From positions 1 to 57,193 of the forward strand of contig URKA01000020.1 in assembly GCA_900548345.1 (NCBI GenBank): DNA of 57,193 nucleotides. The letters are read 5' to 3'. Positions 44,826-54,100 of the stretch are shown here, in pieces. The DNA is from an uncultured Paraprevotella sp. GTDB taxonomy: Bacteria > Bacteroidota > Bacteroidia > Bacteroidales > Bacteroidaceae. Position 1 is the stretch's first letter, and the number at the start of each line of letters is the position of its first letter. Under the pieces are notes generated by a model that worked only from the letters and a program-made list of their open reading frames with translations, was not told where the DNA came from and did not search any database. A program made the position numbers and the translations under genes.

Positions 44826-45596
44826 CACGACATCCAACACCATCATCAGTGCAAAGCCGGATGCGAATCCCAATGTTCCCATGTTCGAATGTTGGCCCTG
44901 TGAGGCTTCCGGAATAAGCTCTTCCACCACTACATAAATCATGGCGCCGGCCGCGAATGCCAGCAGATAGGGCAGTGCGGGGGTGAGATAAGAGGCCGCC
45001 AAGAGGGTGAGCAGGGCGGCTATCGGTTCCACGATTCCGCTCAATGCTCCGATAAGGAATGATTTCATGCGGCTGTTGCCCTCTCCCCGCAGGGGCATGG
45101 CTATGATGGCTCCTTCGGGAAAGTTCTGTATGGCGATGCCCAGCGAGAGGGCGATGGCGCCGGCCATCGGAAGATAGGCACTATGTTCCAATGCGGCGGA
45201 CAGGGTTACTCCTACGGCCATGCCTTCAGGTATGTTATGCAGCGTCACGGCCAAGGCCAGCATGCTGGTCCGTGACAAATGACTGTGCGGCCCTTCCGGT
45301 GATTTGCTGTTCAGGTGCAGGTGTGGCGTGATGCGGTCCATGAGCAAAAGGAAGGCGATGCCTGCGGCAAATCCTGTGACCGCCGGAATGACCCGTGAGG
45401 CGTGGTCTGTTCCGCACATCTCTATCGAGGGTATGAGCAACGACCACACCGAGGCGGCCACCATGACACCGGCGGCGAATCCCAGCATGATTTTCTGTAT
45501 GCGTCCGGCCATGCGTGCTTTCATCAGAAATACGCATGCCGCTCCGAGTGTGGTGCCGGCAAAGGGTAAGAGCAGTCCAATCAAGAGTCCGTTCAT
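44817..45596 (-). CDS. ZIP-family metal transporter
   Basis: 259 residues, about eight membrane helices. Imports zinc or a similar divalent metal. The metal-binding helices read LAVTLHNIPEGMAVGVTLSAAL (HNxPEG) and IALSLGIAIQNFPEGAIIAMPL (QNFPEG). A His-containing cytoplasmic loop (ITPHLHLNSKSPEGPHSHL) is typical. Start at ATG 45596; the 25 residues before it are charged and poorly conserved. No Zur-like operator recognised. Confidence 0.9.
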   Translation of the reverse strand: MNGLLIGLLLPFAGTTLGAACVFLMKARMAGRIQKIMLGFAAGVMVAASVWSLLIPSIEMCGTDHASRVIPAVTGFAAGIAFLLLMDRITPHLHLNSKSPEGPHSHLSRTSMLALAVTLHNIPEGMAVGVTLSAALEHSAYLPMAGAIALSLGIAIQNFPEGAIIAMPLRGEGNSRMKSFLIGALSGIVEPIAALLTLLAASYLTPALPYLLAFAAGAMIYVVVEELIPEASQGQHSNMGTLGFASGFALMMVLDVVLG

Positions 45597-45925
45597 TGTA
45601 ATGTATTTTGTATCCTTTTGTTTTCTTTTGCGAAGATACTTTGTCTGTTCCGTATCTCCAAATGAATTCATTTCTTTTAAAAAACGATATTAAAAACGGG
45701 ACTTTATTTTCGCGCTGAAATGCAGACCTGTTTTCGTCCGATTCTTCACAGGTGACCGTTTCATCCTTCACAGGTGACCGTTTCGTTCTTCACAGGTGAC
45801 CATTTTATCGCCGACTGTTCCGCATTTTATCACCTACTGTTCCGCGTTTTTTACTTGTTTATACGGCAGGTATGAAAACGAGCTTTTGGCAGGCGGCTTC
45901 TGATAACATGGAAATATAAGGATTG
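45597..45925. other. 329-base intergenic region with tandem repeats
   Basis: Between the ZIP gene and recQ, downstream of recQ and upstream of the ZIP gene. Holds the five-unit 22-base array at 45744-45853. A TATCTTCG on the minus strand near 45636-45629 may be a weak -7 element for the ZIP gene. No hairpin terminator for recQ was recognised. Confidence 0.6.
45744..45853. repeat. Five tandem 22-base repeats
   Basis: Units start at 45744, 45766, 45788, 45810 and 45832. The first three share cttcacaggtgacc plus a tail like gtttcatc; the last two are more diverged (ctgttccgc core, same T-rich tail). No spacers. Related to the array at 53699-53764. Confidence 0.9.
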
Positions 45926-47824
45926 TCAAGTTTTCAGACGGAACATCCCGTCGGAGAGGCATATTCTTTCCTCTTCGACAAGGCGGTGTAGAACGTCGCC
46001 TACCTTGTCGGACGGCCAGCCGGGTATACGGAAATCCTGTGCGGGATGCATCTCTTTGTCTTTCAGAAGTTCTATGATGAGTTTTGAAATGGTTTCCTCG
46101 TCGTCTCCGGAGGTCTTGTGCCGGCTTCGGCAAATGTCACATTGCCTGCAGTCGTCACTGTCCCGTTCTCCGAAGTACTGTAAAAGTACCTTGCTCCGGC
46201 AGTAGTCCGTTTCTTCGGCATAATGTAAAATGGATTCAATGCGCTCCTTGTATTGTTGTTTGCGCTTGTCGTATATCTCAGGCGAAAGGACAATCCGGTC
46301 GGTCTCGACCCTTTTGCAGCGAAATGTGATGTAGGGCGTTTTCTTGCGGGGGATGTAATGGAGGATTCCGGAACGGTTCAGTGCCAGGAGATGATGATAA
46401 ATCTCATCGGCGGTCAGTCCGGTCAGCGTGGAAATCCGCCGTTCGTCTATGAAAACGTAATCGCTGAAAAGGCCGCCATAGCAACGTAAGATGTTCTGGA
46501 GTAACGTTTCTTGTGTCTCATCCAGTTGTTTGAGGCGGTATAATTCGTCCCGCTTGAGTAATACGTGTAGTCGTGAAGCATTGTCCTGCTCATCGGTGTA
46601 CTCTATATAGCCTGCGCGGCTCAGGATTTTCAGGGCACTGTCGGCTTGCACGGGGAAATGCCTGAAGTTGCGGCAGAACTCTTCCAGGTTGAATTCACGT
46701 GTCACGTTGTATCCGTCTCCCATCGCCATCTGATAGTAATAACAGAGATGTTCGTATGTTTTCCGGATATCTTCTTTGTCGGGAAACGTGTCGGGGATGC
46801 GTTTCATCAGTTTGGTACGGTCGTTTTTCTGGTAGAGCAGGACGGCATACGCCTGTTGTCCGTCCCGTCCGGCCCGTCCCGCTTCCTGGAAATAGGCTTC
46901 TATCGAATCGGGCAGGTTTACGTGTACGACAAGACGGACATCCGGTTTGTCTATTCCCATACCGAATGCGTTTGTGGCGGCCATAACCCGTATCCGGTCT
47001 TCTTGCCATTGGCGTTGTCTGAGGTCTTTTTCGGCATCGTTCAGTCCTGCATGATAATAGGTCGCGGTGATTCCGTGTTCCTGAAGCAGTTCTGCAATCT
47101 GTTTTGTCCCTTTCCGGTTGCGTGTGTATACAATGGCCGGCCCGTCTACACTTTGCAGGATATGGATTAATTCGCCGGGCTTGTCGTCAGTATGCCGTAC
47201 GACGTATGCCAGATTCTTGCGCATGAAACTCATGCAGAACACATTCGTTTCTTTGAAAGCCAATTTTTGCTGGATGTCTTCCGTGACTTTCGGTGTGGCT
47301 GTGGCCGTAAGTGCCAATATAGGAATGTCGGGCATGAACTTCCGTAGTTCCGCAATCCGGATATAGGACGGTCGGAAGTCGTAGCCCCATTGTGAGATGC
47401 AATGCGCTTCATCTACAGTGATGAAACTTACTTTCATGTGGCGGACCTTGGTCTGGAATATCTCGGATTCGAGGCGTTCCGGCGAGACATACAGAAACTT
47501 ATAGTTTCCAAAGATGCAGTTTTCCAAGGTCACTATGATTTCCGAGTGGGTCAGGCCGGAGTATATGGCTGCGGCCTTGATACCCCGTCTGCGCAGGTTC
47601 CTGACCTGGTCTTTCATCAGTGCGATAAGTGGGGTGATGACGATGCAGATGCCTTCCCGGCAAAGGGCCGGAACCTGGAATGTGACTGACTTTCCCCCGC
47701 CTGTAGGCATCAGTCCCAGTGTATCTTTTCCCTTGCCTATGCTTTCGATAATCTCCCGTTGTATGCCCCGGAAGTTGTCGTAGCCCCAATATTTTTTCAG
47801 AATGGAAAGGTAAATGTCTTCCAT
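45926..47824 (-). CDS. recQ: ATP-dependent DNA helicase RecQ
   Basis: 632 residues. 3'-5' helicase. Walker A LMPTGGGKSVTFQVPA, DEAH box VDEAHCISQWGYDFRPSY, motif VI QEAGRAGRDGQQA. A zinc-binding region follows with four Cys at CRSKVLLQYFGERDSDDCRQCDICR, then a winged-helix-like end. No separate HRDC domain seen. Lies 18 bases after recJ on the same strand, so both repair genes are probably co-transcribed. Confidence 0.95.
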   Translation of the reverse strand: MEDIYLSILKKYWGYDNFRGIQREIIESIGKGKDTLGLMPTGGGKSVTFQVPALCREGICIVITPLIALMKDQVRNLRRRGIKAAAIYSGLTHSEIIVTLENCIFGNYKFLYVSPERLESEIFQTKVRHMKVSFITVDEAHCISQWGYDFRPSYIRIAELRKFMPDIPILALTATATPKVTEDIQQKLAFKETNVFCMSFMRKNLAYVVRHTDDKPGELIHILQSVDGPAIVYTRNRKGTKQIAELLQEHGITATYYHAGLNDAEKDLRQRQWQEDRIRVMAATNAFGMGIDKPDVRLVVHVNLPDSIEAYFQEAGRAGRDGQQAYAVLLYQKNDRTKLMKRIPDTFPDKEDIRKTYEHLCYYYQMAMGDGYNVTREFNLEEFCRNFRHFPVQADSALKILSRAGYIEYTDEQDNASRLHVLLKRDELYRLKQLDETQETLLQNILRCYGGLFSDYVFIDERRISTLTGLTADEIYHHLLALNRSGILHYIPRKKTPYITFRCKRVETDRIVLSPEIYDKRKQQYKERIESILHYAEETDYCRSKVLLQYFGERDSDDCRQCDICRSRHKTSGDDEETISKLIIELLKDKEMHPAQDFRIPGWPSDKVGDVLHRLVEEERICLSDGMFRLKT

Positions 47825-47842
47825 AAAGAATGTTTTCCTTGC

Positions 47843-49567
47843 TTATTCCTGTTCCGAAGGTCTTATGTCCTCAATCTGCAGTTGTATCTCTCCCCGTTTG
47901 TGTGTATTCTCCTCGATGGTGTAACAGATGTCAAAAGATTGTTTGGTCTTGATATAGCGTGCCTGTGAACTTTGACCGAATGCGATGCCGTTCATGACAT
48001 TGTTGCTTTTGTTGTCTACAAGCTCCAACTTGATGTGTTCCTGCTCACGCCCTACAACCTTGCTTGTGCCGTAATCGTATACGTGCAGTGTACAGAACAG
48101 AGGCTTGGGATTGTCCGGGCCGAACGGATTGAACTTCTTCAGGTCGTGGTGGAACTTATGTGTGATGTCACGGAAGTCTATCTGTGCGTCGACATTCAGG
48201 ATGGCGGAAGTCTGCTCCGGAAGGATATGTTCTTCCACATACGCCTCAAAGCGTTTCCTGAATTCGGGAACATGTTCGACTTTCATCGACAGGCCTGCCG
48301 CATAAGTATGTCCGCCGAAGTTCTCAAGCAGGTCGCGGCAACTCTCAATGGCTTTATACACATCGAATCCGGCCACGGAACGTGCAGAGCCTGTGGCTAA
48401 GTTATCCGTACGGGTCAATACCACGGAAGGACGGTAGTAGATTTCAGTCAGCCGGGAAGCCACAATGCCGATGACGCCTTTATGCCATTCTTCATTATAT
48501 ATGACAATGGAGCGTTGTGCTTCACGTTTGTCTAATTGTGACACGATATCGTTGGCCTGTTCGGTCATGGATTTGTCCAAGTCCTTGCGCATGTCGTTGT
48601 AGCGGTTGATTTGCTCTGCCATCTCATACGCCGTCTGGTAATCTTTTTCTACCAGGAGTGCCACCGCTTCCTTGCCGTTCTGTATGCGTCCGGAAGCATT
48701 GATGCGGGGACCGATTTTGAAGATGATGTCACTCATGGTCAATTCACGTTCGTTGAGTCCGCACACATCGATGATTGCTTTCAGGCCGATACTGGGATTG
48801 GCATTCAGTTGTCTCAGTCCGTGGAAAGCAAGTATCCGGTTTTCGTCCATGATAGGTACGATGTCCGAGGCGATGCTCACGGCACATAAGTCGAGCAGGG
48901 GGATCAGTTGGCTGAACTCGATATTGTTGCTTTTGGCGAATGCCTGCATGAACTTGAATCCGACTCCGCATCCTGAGAGGTGCGGATAGGGATAGGTGGA
49001 GTCATACCGTTTGGCATTGAGGATGGCTACGGCAGGAGGCAGGATGTCATCGGGGACATGGTGGTCGCAAATGATGAAGTCGATACCCTTTTCCCGTGCA
49101 TACGCAATCTCGTCTACGGCTTTGATTCCGCAGTCCAGCACAATGATGAGTTTTACACCGGTCTCGTATGCGTAGTCAATTCCCTTGACCGATACGCCAT
49201 ACCCCTCTTCATACCTGTCGGGTATGTAGTAGTCGATGTTTGAATAGAATTGTTGTAGAAATCTGTATACCAATGCAACGGCTGTACAGCCGTCCACATC
49301 GTAATCTCCATAAACCATAATACGTTCTTTCCCACCCAATGCCCGGTTCAGGCGTTCGACAGCCTTTTCCATGTCTTTAAAAAGAAACGGGTCGTGCAAT
49401 TCGGTAAGAGAGGGACGGAAGAACTTCTTTGCTCCGGCAACGGTGTCGATGCCGCGTTCAAGCAAGAGCTGTCCGAGTATAGGACTAATGTTCAGCTCTT
49501 TGGCGAACTCTTTAGCTGCTTCCTTTTTTTGAGGTGTAGGAGTTTCTATCTTCCATTTGTAATTCAT
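47843..49567 (-). CDS. recJ: Single-stranded-DNA exonuclease RecJ
   Basis: 574 residues. 5'-3' nuclease of recombination and mismatch repair. DHH-family motifs: YGDYDVDGCTAVAL (motif I), DCGIKAVDEI, FIICDHHVPDDILP (DHH motif III), GCGVGFKF, and the DHHA1 domain GRIQNGKEAVAL plus GFDVYKAIESCRDLLENFGGH. Start at ATG 49567 (MNYKWKIETPTPQ), where similarity begins. The first gene of a recJ-recQ pair. Confidence 0.95.
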   Translation of the reverse strand: MNYKWKIETPTPQKKEAAKEFAKELNISPILGQLLLERGIDTVAGAKKFFRPSLTELHDPFLFKDMEKAVERLNRALGGKERIMVYGDYDVDGCTAVALVYRFLQQFYSNIDYYIPDRYEEGYGVSVKGIDYAYETGVKLIIVLDCGIKAVDEIAYAREKGIDFIICDHHVPDDILPPAVAILNAKRYDSTYPYPHLSGCGVGFKFMQAFAKSNNIEFSQLIPLLDLCAVSIASDIVPIMDENRILAFHGLRQLNANPSIGLKAIIDVCGLNERELTMSDIIFKIGPRINASGRIQNGKEAVALLVEKDYQTAYEMAEQINRYNDMRKDLDKSMTEQANDIVSQLDKREAQRSIVIYNEEWHKGVIGIVASRLTEIYYRPSVVLTRTDNLATGSARSVAGFDVYKAIESCRDLLENFGGHTYAAGLSMKVEHVPEFRKRFEAYVEEHILPEQTSAILNVDAQIDFRDITHKFHHDLKKFNPFGPDNPKPLFCTLHVYDYGTSKVVGREQEHIKLELVDNKSNNVMNGIAFGQSSQARYIKTKQSFDICYTIEENTHKRGEIQLQIEDIRPSEQE

Positions 49568-49662
49568 TTTATATATTTTTTTCCTTTTTTCTCGTTCTCG
49601 AAGACGTGTGTGGATGATACACACGGTTATGGTAATGTAAAAGTAGGAAAAAAATATAAGAA

Positions 49663-49700
49663 AACCGCAGTTTTCATTCCTTTTCTTGAAAACTGCGGTT
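49663..49700 (-). terminator. Terminator after the C1 peptidase gene
   Basis: 14-base perfect stem AACCGCAGTTTTCA (49663-49676) with 49687-49700. On the minus strand followed by TTCTTATATTTTTTT. Confidence 0.85.
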
Positions 49701-49754
49701 GCTTTTTATCTGGTACGGAGCAGCCGGCTTGGCGGCAGCTCCGTTGTTCCGTGG

Positions 49755-50963
49755 TTATTTCAGGCCTAATTTCTTTCGGATGTTTTTGGGAAGTGCGTCT
49801 TTGTGTACCACGATGTTCATGGTCTTGTAGCGTGTGAATGCTTTTGACGCATACCAGATTCCCTCATATTTTCCGGCTTTTCCCCAGGAGTTCTTTACCA
49901 TATAATATTCGTTGCCTTCCTGGTCTTTGGCTATACCGTAGATGAGCATGCCGTGGTCGTCTGTGGTTTCCCAGTTGTCGTATGCCTTCTGGCGCTCTTC
50001 TTGTGTACACCATTTCTGAGGTTGCGGTTTGCTGTTCAGCTTCTTTTCTTCCGGTTTCATTTTAAGCCAGTGTGCCATGTCGGAGCCGCTTAGTTCCTGT
50101 ACCTTGTCTACGTCGGGCATTACGGCGATGCCGTTACGGGTAAATCCCTGTTCGCTTACGTCTGCCCCCCATGCGATGGTGTAACCGTTCATGATGGCAT
50201 TGTCGAATACTTCCATCAGTTCGTCAATCGGCAGGTTGTACGATGTGGCCCAGCGCCAGTTGTCTTGTACTTCAATAACAAATTGGCTATAGAACGGATG
50301 GTGGGTAAAAGATGTCAGTGATACGTAATCGTCGGCATTCAGCCCTGTAGACTCATAAAACGACATAGGGGTATATTCCTTTCCTTTATAAGTGAATTTC
50401 TCAGGAGCTTTGCCTAAGTAGATTTCGTGAACGGATTCAATGGCTTTCTTCCACAATGGGACATTGTTCTTGTCGGTCTGCAAGCGTTTGAGTTCGCCTT
50501 TTGCAATGGCGTTCACCATTGCATCGCTTATGGCAGACAATTCGGTGTGGTTGCTCAAGGTGTCTCCATACATTACGCCCGGTCGCATTTCCTCCTCAGG
50601 AACAAGTCCGTAATGTTTCATGCCATAGAGCACGTCATAAAAAGAGCCGCCTTGCGAGAAGGATACATCGCCATGTGTGCGGACTGCCTTGTCTGCACGG
50701 TCCAGATAAGTCTTTTCCACGATGTACATTTCGGAGAAGTCATATTCCCCTTTACCCATACGAAGCAGTTCCGACTCGATGAAACTGAGGGTTGAGTAGC
50801 ACCAGCATGTTCCTGCACGGTTTTGGTTCTTGATGCTTGTGATAAGATTCTCCTTTACGACTGTAAACACGAATCCTTCCTCGTTTTCTTTCTTTTCATT
50901 GTCCTGTGCGAATGCACCCAGAGACAAAACTGCCATCGCGGCAAATAAAATTTGTTTTCTCAT
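49755..50963 (-). CDS. Exported C1-family cysteine peptidase (bleomycin-hydrolase-like)
   Basis: 402 residues with signal peptide (KQILFAAMAVLSLGAFAQ). Papain-like triad: Cys53 in NQNRAGTCWCYSTLSF, His in TTDDHGMLIYG and Asn in YYMVKNSWGKAG. Close to aminopeptidase C/bleomycin hydrolase but exported. Probably trims peptides in the periplasm. 21 bases after the M24 gene, so likely co-transcribed with it, and followed by a strong terminator. Confidence 0.9.
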   Translation of the reverse strand: MRKQILFAAMAVLSLGAFAQDNEKKENEEGFVFTVVKENLITSIKNQNRAGTCWCYSTLSFIESELLRMGKGEYDFSEMYIVEKTYLDRADKAVRTHGDVSFSQGGSFYDVLYGMKHYGLVPEEEMRPGVMYGDTLSNHTELSAISDAMVNAIAKGELKRLQTDKNNVPLWKKAIESVHEIYLGKAPEKFTYKGKEYTPMSFYESTGLNADDYVSLTSFTHHPFYSQFVIEVQDNWRWATSYNLPIDELMEVFDNAIMNGYTIAWGADVSEQGFTRNGIAVMPDVDKVQELSGSDMAHWLKMKPEEKKLNSKPQPQKWCTQEERQKAYDNWETTDDHGMLIYGIAKDQEGNEYYMVKNSWGKAGKYEGIWYASKAFTRYKTMNIVVHKDALPKNIRKKLGLK

Positions 50964-50984
50964 GTGAAGTCTTTGGTTTTATGA

Positions 50985-52397
50985 TTATAATTCTTTTTCT
51001 TTTCTTTCTCTCATGAACTCTTCCACATCCTTGATGTGGTAGGGTATACGGTCTTTTCCCAATATGCGGCATCCGTTTTCCGTAATCAATATGTCGTTCT
51101 CGATACGTATGCCACCGAAGTCCTTATAAGTTTCAAGCAGGTCGAAATTGATAAAGTCTTTGTTGATACCTTTGCTTCTCCAGTCGTCAATCAACGCGGG
51201 GATAAAGTAAATGCCCGGTTCGTCGGTCATGACCCATCCTTCTTGCAGGCGTCTTCCGCAGCGCAGGCAATTGGTGCCGAATTGTTCTGAAGGGCGGACT
51301 TCGTCGTCAAAACCCACATATTGCTGTCCGAGTCCTTCCATGTCATGCACATCCATACCCATCATGTGCCCCAGTCCGTGAGGAAGGAACATGGCGTGTG
51401 CGCCGTTGCGTACAGCTTCCTCCGTGTCACCTTTCATCAGTCCTATTTCTTTCAGGCGTTCGGTCATGAGTCTGGCCACTCCCATGTGCACATCCCACCA
51501 TTTGATACCCGGTCGGGCGATTTCAATGGCGTGGTCGTGGCATGCTTCCACGACGCTGTAGATTTCGCGTTGGCGTTGGGTGAATTTTCCGTCGATGGGG
51601 GTTGTCCGGGTGTTATCCGAACAATAGTTCTCGTTGGTTTCCGCTCCTGCATCGCACAACATCAGCCGGCCGGCCTCCAGGGGGAGGGACGATGGGTTGC
51701 CGTGCATGATTTCCCCGTGCATGGTCAGGATGGTAGGAAAACTGGTCTTGCAACCGTATGACGATGCAATCCCGTCTATTCTTCCTGCAATTACTTGTTC
51801 CGGCACGCCGGGACGGCATAATCGCATGGCGGTTGTGTGCATTTCATATCCGATGGCACATGCACGTTCGATTTCCTCTATTTCTCCTTGTGTCTTTACG
51901 GCGCGCTGGTTGATAACGGCCATAATCAGTTCGAGAGAAGCCTGTTGGCGTTGTTGCAATGGATGGATACCGGTCAGGTCCATGAGCTGAATCATCTGGT
52001 CGTGACGGTAAGGAGGGAGGAAGTGTATTTTTCGTCCCTTATCGCGTGCTTTGCCGATTAGTTCGGCCAACCTGGACATCGGTGCGCTTTGTTTCACCCC
52101 GCTTTGTGCGGCTAAGTCTGCCACGCTATGTACAAACCCGCACCACACGATATCTTCGATGTCTATGTCGTTCCCTATCAGGTATTCCTCATCGTTGTCT
52201 ATGTCGATTACACCGACAAGTCCCTCGCGGTGTTGTCCGTAGAAATATAGAAAACTGCTGTCCTGTCTGAACTTATAGGCATTGGCGGGATAGTTGGCCG
52301 GGGATTCGTTGTTGCCGAACAATAGTATCAGGCCGTTTTTTACTTGCTGTTTCAGCTTGTTGCGTCGGGCTATGTAAATGTCTTTGTCGAAAAGCAT
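50985..52397 (-). CDS. pepP: M24B-family Xaa-Pro aminopeptidase
   Basis: 470 residues. Removes N-terminal residues ahead of proline. N-terminal creatinase-like domain, then the pita-bread fold with its dinuclear metal ligands: LMLCDAGAETNENYCSDNTRT (two Asp), FLPHGLGHMMGMDVHD (His), MTDEPGIYF (Glu) and GGIRIENDILIT (Glu). No signal peptide. Likely same transcript as the C1 peptidase. Confidence 0.92.
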   Translation of the reverse strand: MLFDKDIYIARRNKLKQQVKNGLILLFGNNESPANYPANAYKFRQDSSFLYFYGQHREGLVGVIDIDNDEEYLIGNDIDIEDIVWCGFVHSVADLAAQSGVKQSAPMSRLAELIGKARDKGRKIHFLPPYRHDQMIQLMDLTGIHPLQQRQQASLELIMAVINQRAVKTQGEIEEIERACAIGYEMHTTAMRLCRPGVPEQVIAGRIDGIASSYGCKTSFPTILTMHGEIMHGNPSSLPLEAGRLMLCDAGAETNENYCSDNTRTTPIDGKFTQRQREIYSVVEACHDHAIEIARPGIKWWDVHMGVARLMTERLKEIGLMKGDTEEAVRNGAHAMFLPHGLGHMMGMDVHDMEGLGQQYVGFDDEVRPSEQFGTNCLRCGRRLQEGWVMTDEPGIYFIPALIDDWRSKGINKDFINFDLLETYKDFGGIRIENDILITENGCRILGKDRIPYHIKDVEEFMRERKEKEL

Positions 52398-52442
52398 AAT
52401 ATAAATGGAGTATGTTTAAAGTACAACAATCAGTAAAGTATG

Positions 52443-52450
52443 CAAAAATA
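52443..52450 (-). promoter_or_regulatory. Putative -7 element of the M24 aminopeptidase gene
   Basis: Minus strand TATTTTTG, 45 bases before the start codon. Faces the patatin promoter. Confidence 0.35.
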
Positions 52451-52473
52451 AGGAAATAAATCGGGAAAATACT

Positions 52474-52481
52474 TATCTTTG
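52474..52481 (+). promoter_or_regulatory. Putative -7 element of the patatin-like gene
   Basis: TATCTTTG, full TAnnTTTG match, 20 bases before the ATG at 52502. No -33 match. Confidence 0.45.
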
Positions 52482-52501
52482 CCTCGATTTTAGGAATAAT
52501 T

Positions 52502-53353
52502 ATGGAGATAAACAGTCAGACAGGTTTGGTTTTGGAAGGCGGAGGCATGCGTGGGGTATTTACCTGCGGTGTGTTGGACTGGTTGATGGACCGTCATATC
52601 GATTTTCCATATACGGTGTCGGTATCGGCGGGAGCCTGCAACGGATTGTCCTATATGAGCCGTCAGAGAGGAAGGGCGAAGTTTTCCAATATAGACATGT
52701 TGGAGAAATACAAGTATATCGGGATGCGTTTTTTGTGGACGCAGCATAGTATCCTTAATCAGGATTTATTATACAGGGATTTCCCGGAACGCATTCTTCC
52801 TTATGATTTTGAGGCTTATAAAAGCAATCCCGGTGTGTTCGAGATGGTTACGACAAACTGTCTGACGGGAAATGCGGAGTATCTTTCCGAAAAAGAGAAT
52901 TACAGCCGGCTAATCCGTATTGCCAAGGCTTCCAGCAGTCTGCCGTATGTTTGTCCGGTAGTCATGGTAGACCGTATTCCTATGCTTGACGGAGGTATTG
53001 TCGATTCTATTCCGGTGGAACGTGCCATGAAAATGGGATACGGGCAAAATGTGGTTGTGCTGACCCGTAACCGTGGTTACCGCAAGACGGAGCGGGACAT
53101 CAGGATACCTTATTTTATATACCGCCGTTTTCCACGTTTGCGTGTGGTGCTCAGCCATCGTTGCGAGTGTTACAACCGTCAGTTGGAACTGGTGGAAAAA
53201 CTTGAGGATGAAGGAAAGATTATAGCCGTGCGTCCGATGGAACGGCTTGAGGTAGACCGCTTGGAGAGTAATTCTACCAAACTGAGAGCCTTGTATGACG
53301 AGGGTTATGCGTGTGCGGAAAAGATTTTAAGTAGTTTGTTTACAAAAGATTGA
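52502..53353 (+). CDS. Patatin-like phospholipase
   Basis: 283 residues, soluble. Anion hole GLVLEGGGMRGVFTCGVLD near residue 8, nucleophile Ser in SVSAGACNG near 41, and catalytic Asp in MLDGGIVDSIPVERA near 165. The first Gly of the usual GxSxG is Ser here. Resembles YjjU-type patatins that hydrolyse acyl lipids. Overlap or near contact with the next small gene suggests co-transcription. Confidence 0.88.
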   Translation: MEINSQTGLVLEGGGMRGVFTCGVLDWLMDRHIDFPYTVSVSAGACNGLSYMSRQRGRAKFSNIDMLEKYKYIGMRFLWTQHSILNQDLLYRDFPERILPYDFEAYKSNPGVFEMVTTNCLTGNAEYLSEKENYSRLIRIAKASSSLPYVCPVVMVDRIPMLDGGIVDSIPVERAMKMGYGQNVVVLTRNRGYRKTERDIRIPYFIYRRFPRLRVVLSHRCECYNRQLELVEKLEDEGKIIAVRPMERLEVDRLESNSTKLRALYDEGYACAEKILSSLFTKD

Positions 53354-53358
53354 AAGTG

Positions 53359-53646
53359 ATGGAAGAGCAGAAAGATAAGTTTGAAAAGAATCCCCATGTG
53401 TATCAGCCTGAATACAAGAAAGCGGAGGCGGAAGAATTGTTGGGATGGTTTCGGGAGCGTATGGACCGTTTGCCGCAGACCATGCAGTTGAACGAGGCTA
53501 CTTCGACGAAGAATCTTCCGCGTACGGTAGAATCGCTTATGTCTGTGGTCAAGTCGCGTGAGGATATGCTGGATGTTACGTTCAGTTGCTATATGTCCCA
53601 TCTGGTACTTATACGTCAGCGCCTGATGGAGCAGGGGATGGAGTGA
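53359..53646 (+). CDS. Small conserved protein (possibly DUF6965-like)
   Basis: 95 residues, charged, helical. Central part AEELLGWFRERMDRLPQTMQLNEATSTKN, then LPRTVESLMSVV. Start at ATG 53359, five bases after the patatin stop; a TTG at 53350 is in frame but less likely. Family from memory only. Function unknown. Confidence 0.6.
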   Translation: MEEQKDKFEKNPHVYQPEYKKAEAEELLGWFRERMDRLPQTMQLNEATSTKNLPRTVESLMSVVKSREDMLDVTFSCYMSHLVLIRQRLMEQGME

Positions 53647-53698
53647 GAATAGGATGATATAGGCGTTCATTTTTCTCTGATATTTTCAAACTTTCATT

Positions 53699-53764
53699 CC
53701 CGATAGGTGTGCGTTTCATTCCTGACAGGTGTGCGTTTTATTCCCGACAGGTGTGCGTTTTTAT
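53699..53764. repeat. Three tandem 22-base repeats
   Basis: Units start at 53699, 53721 and 53743, sharing gacaggtgtgcgttt with a T-rich tail. A more diverged unit may precede them at 53677. About 15 of 22 positions agree with the 45744 array, so both belong to one repeat family. Confidence 0.88.
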
Positions 53765-53971
53765 CCACATCCCTGTTGAATGTAGGCTGAAGGATGTGTG
53801 TCTGTTAACTGTTTGTTATACAGTTAGTCTGAACCCATGAAGGGCTTTTTGAAAAACTTCCTGTAATACGCGCGCGCATAAGAAAAGAAACGGTATTAGA
53901 TTTCAGCGTTTATTTTTCAGGCATGATATCAAAAAACTTGCAAAAGTCATCTGCCATACAAAATAATTCTG

Positions 53972-53979
53972 TAACTTTG
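53972..53979 (+). promoter_or_regulatory. Putative -7 element of the cassette
   Basis: TAACTTTG, full TAnnTTTG match, about 120 bases before the first cassette gene. No -33 match at the proper distance. Confidence 0.4.
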
Positions 53980-54100
53980 CTTTCGGTGAGTATAGCGATT
54001 CTGTTTTGTAATTCTTTGTATTTGATTACTATAGGATTGTGGGGCTTCCGTTAGTCACTAAATTAACTGACTGTTATAATTCATCGAATTTACGTTGAAT

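Larger units (their letters stand above)
53647..54094. other. 448-base intergenic region before the DUF3791/DUF3990 cassette
   Basis: Holds the 22-base repeat array (53699-53764), a small hairpin taactgt/acagtta near 53806-53826, a GC-alternating stretch (cgcgcgcgc) near 53869, and a -7 element at 53972. No gene seen. It separates housekeeping genes from the cassette and may be an insertion boundary. Confidence 0.5.

Noticed and set aside
45744..45853. CRISPR array
   Set aside because: The repeats are directly adjacent with no spacers, units vary, and there are no cas genes.
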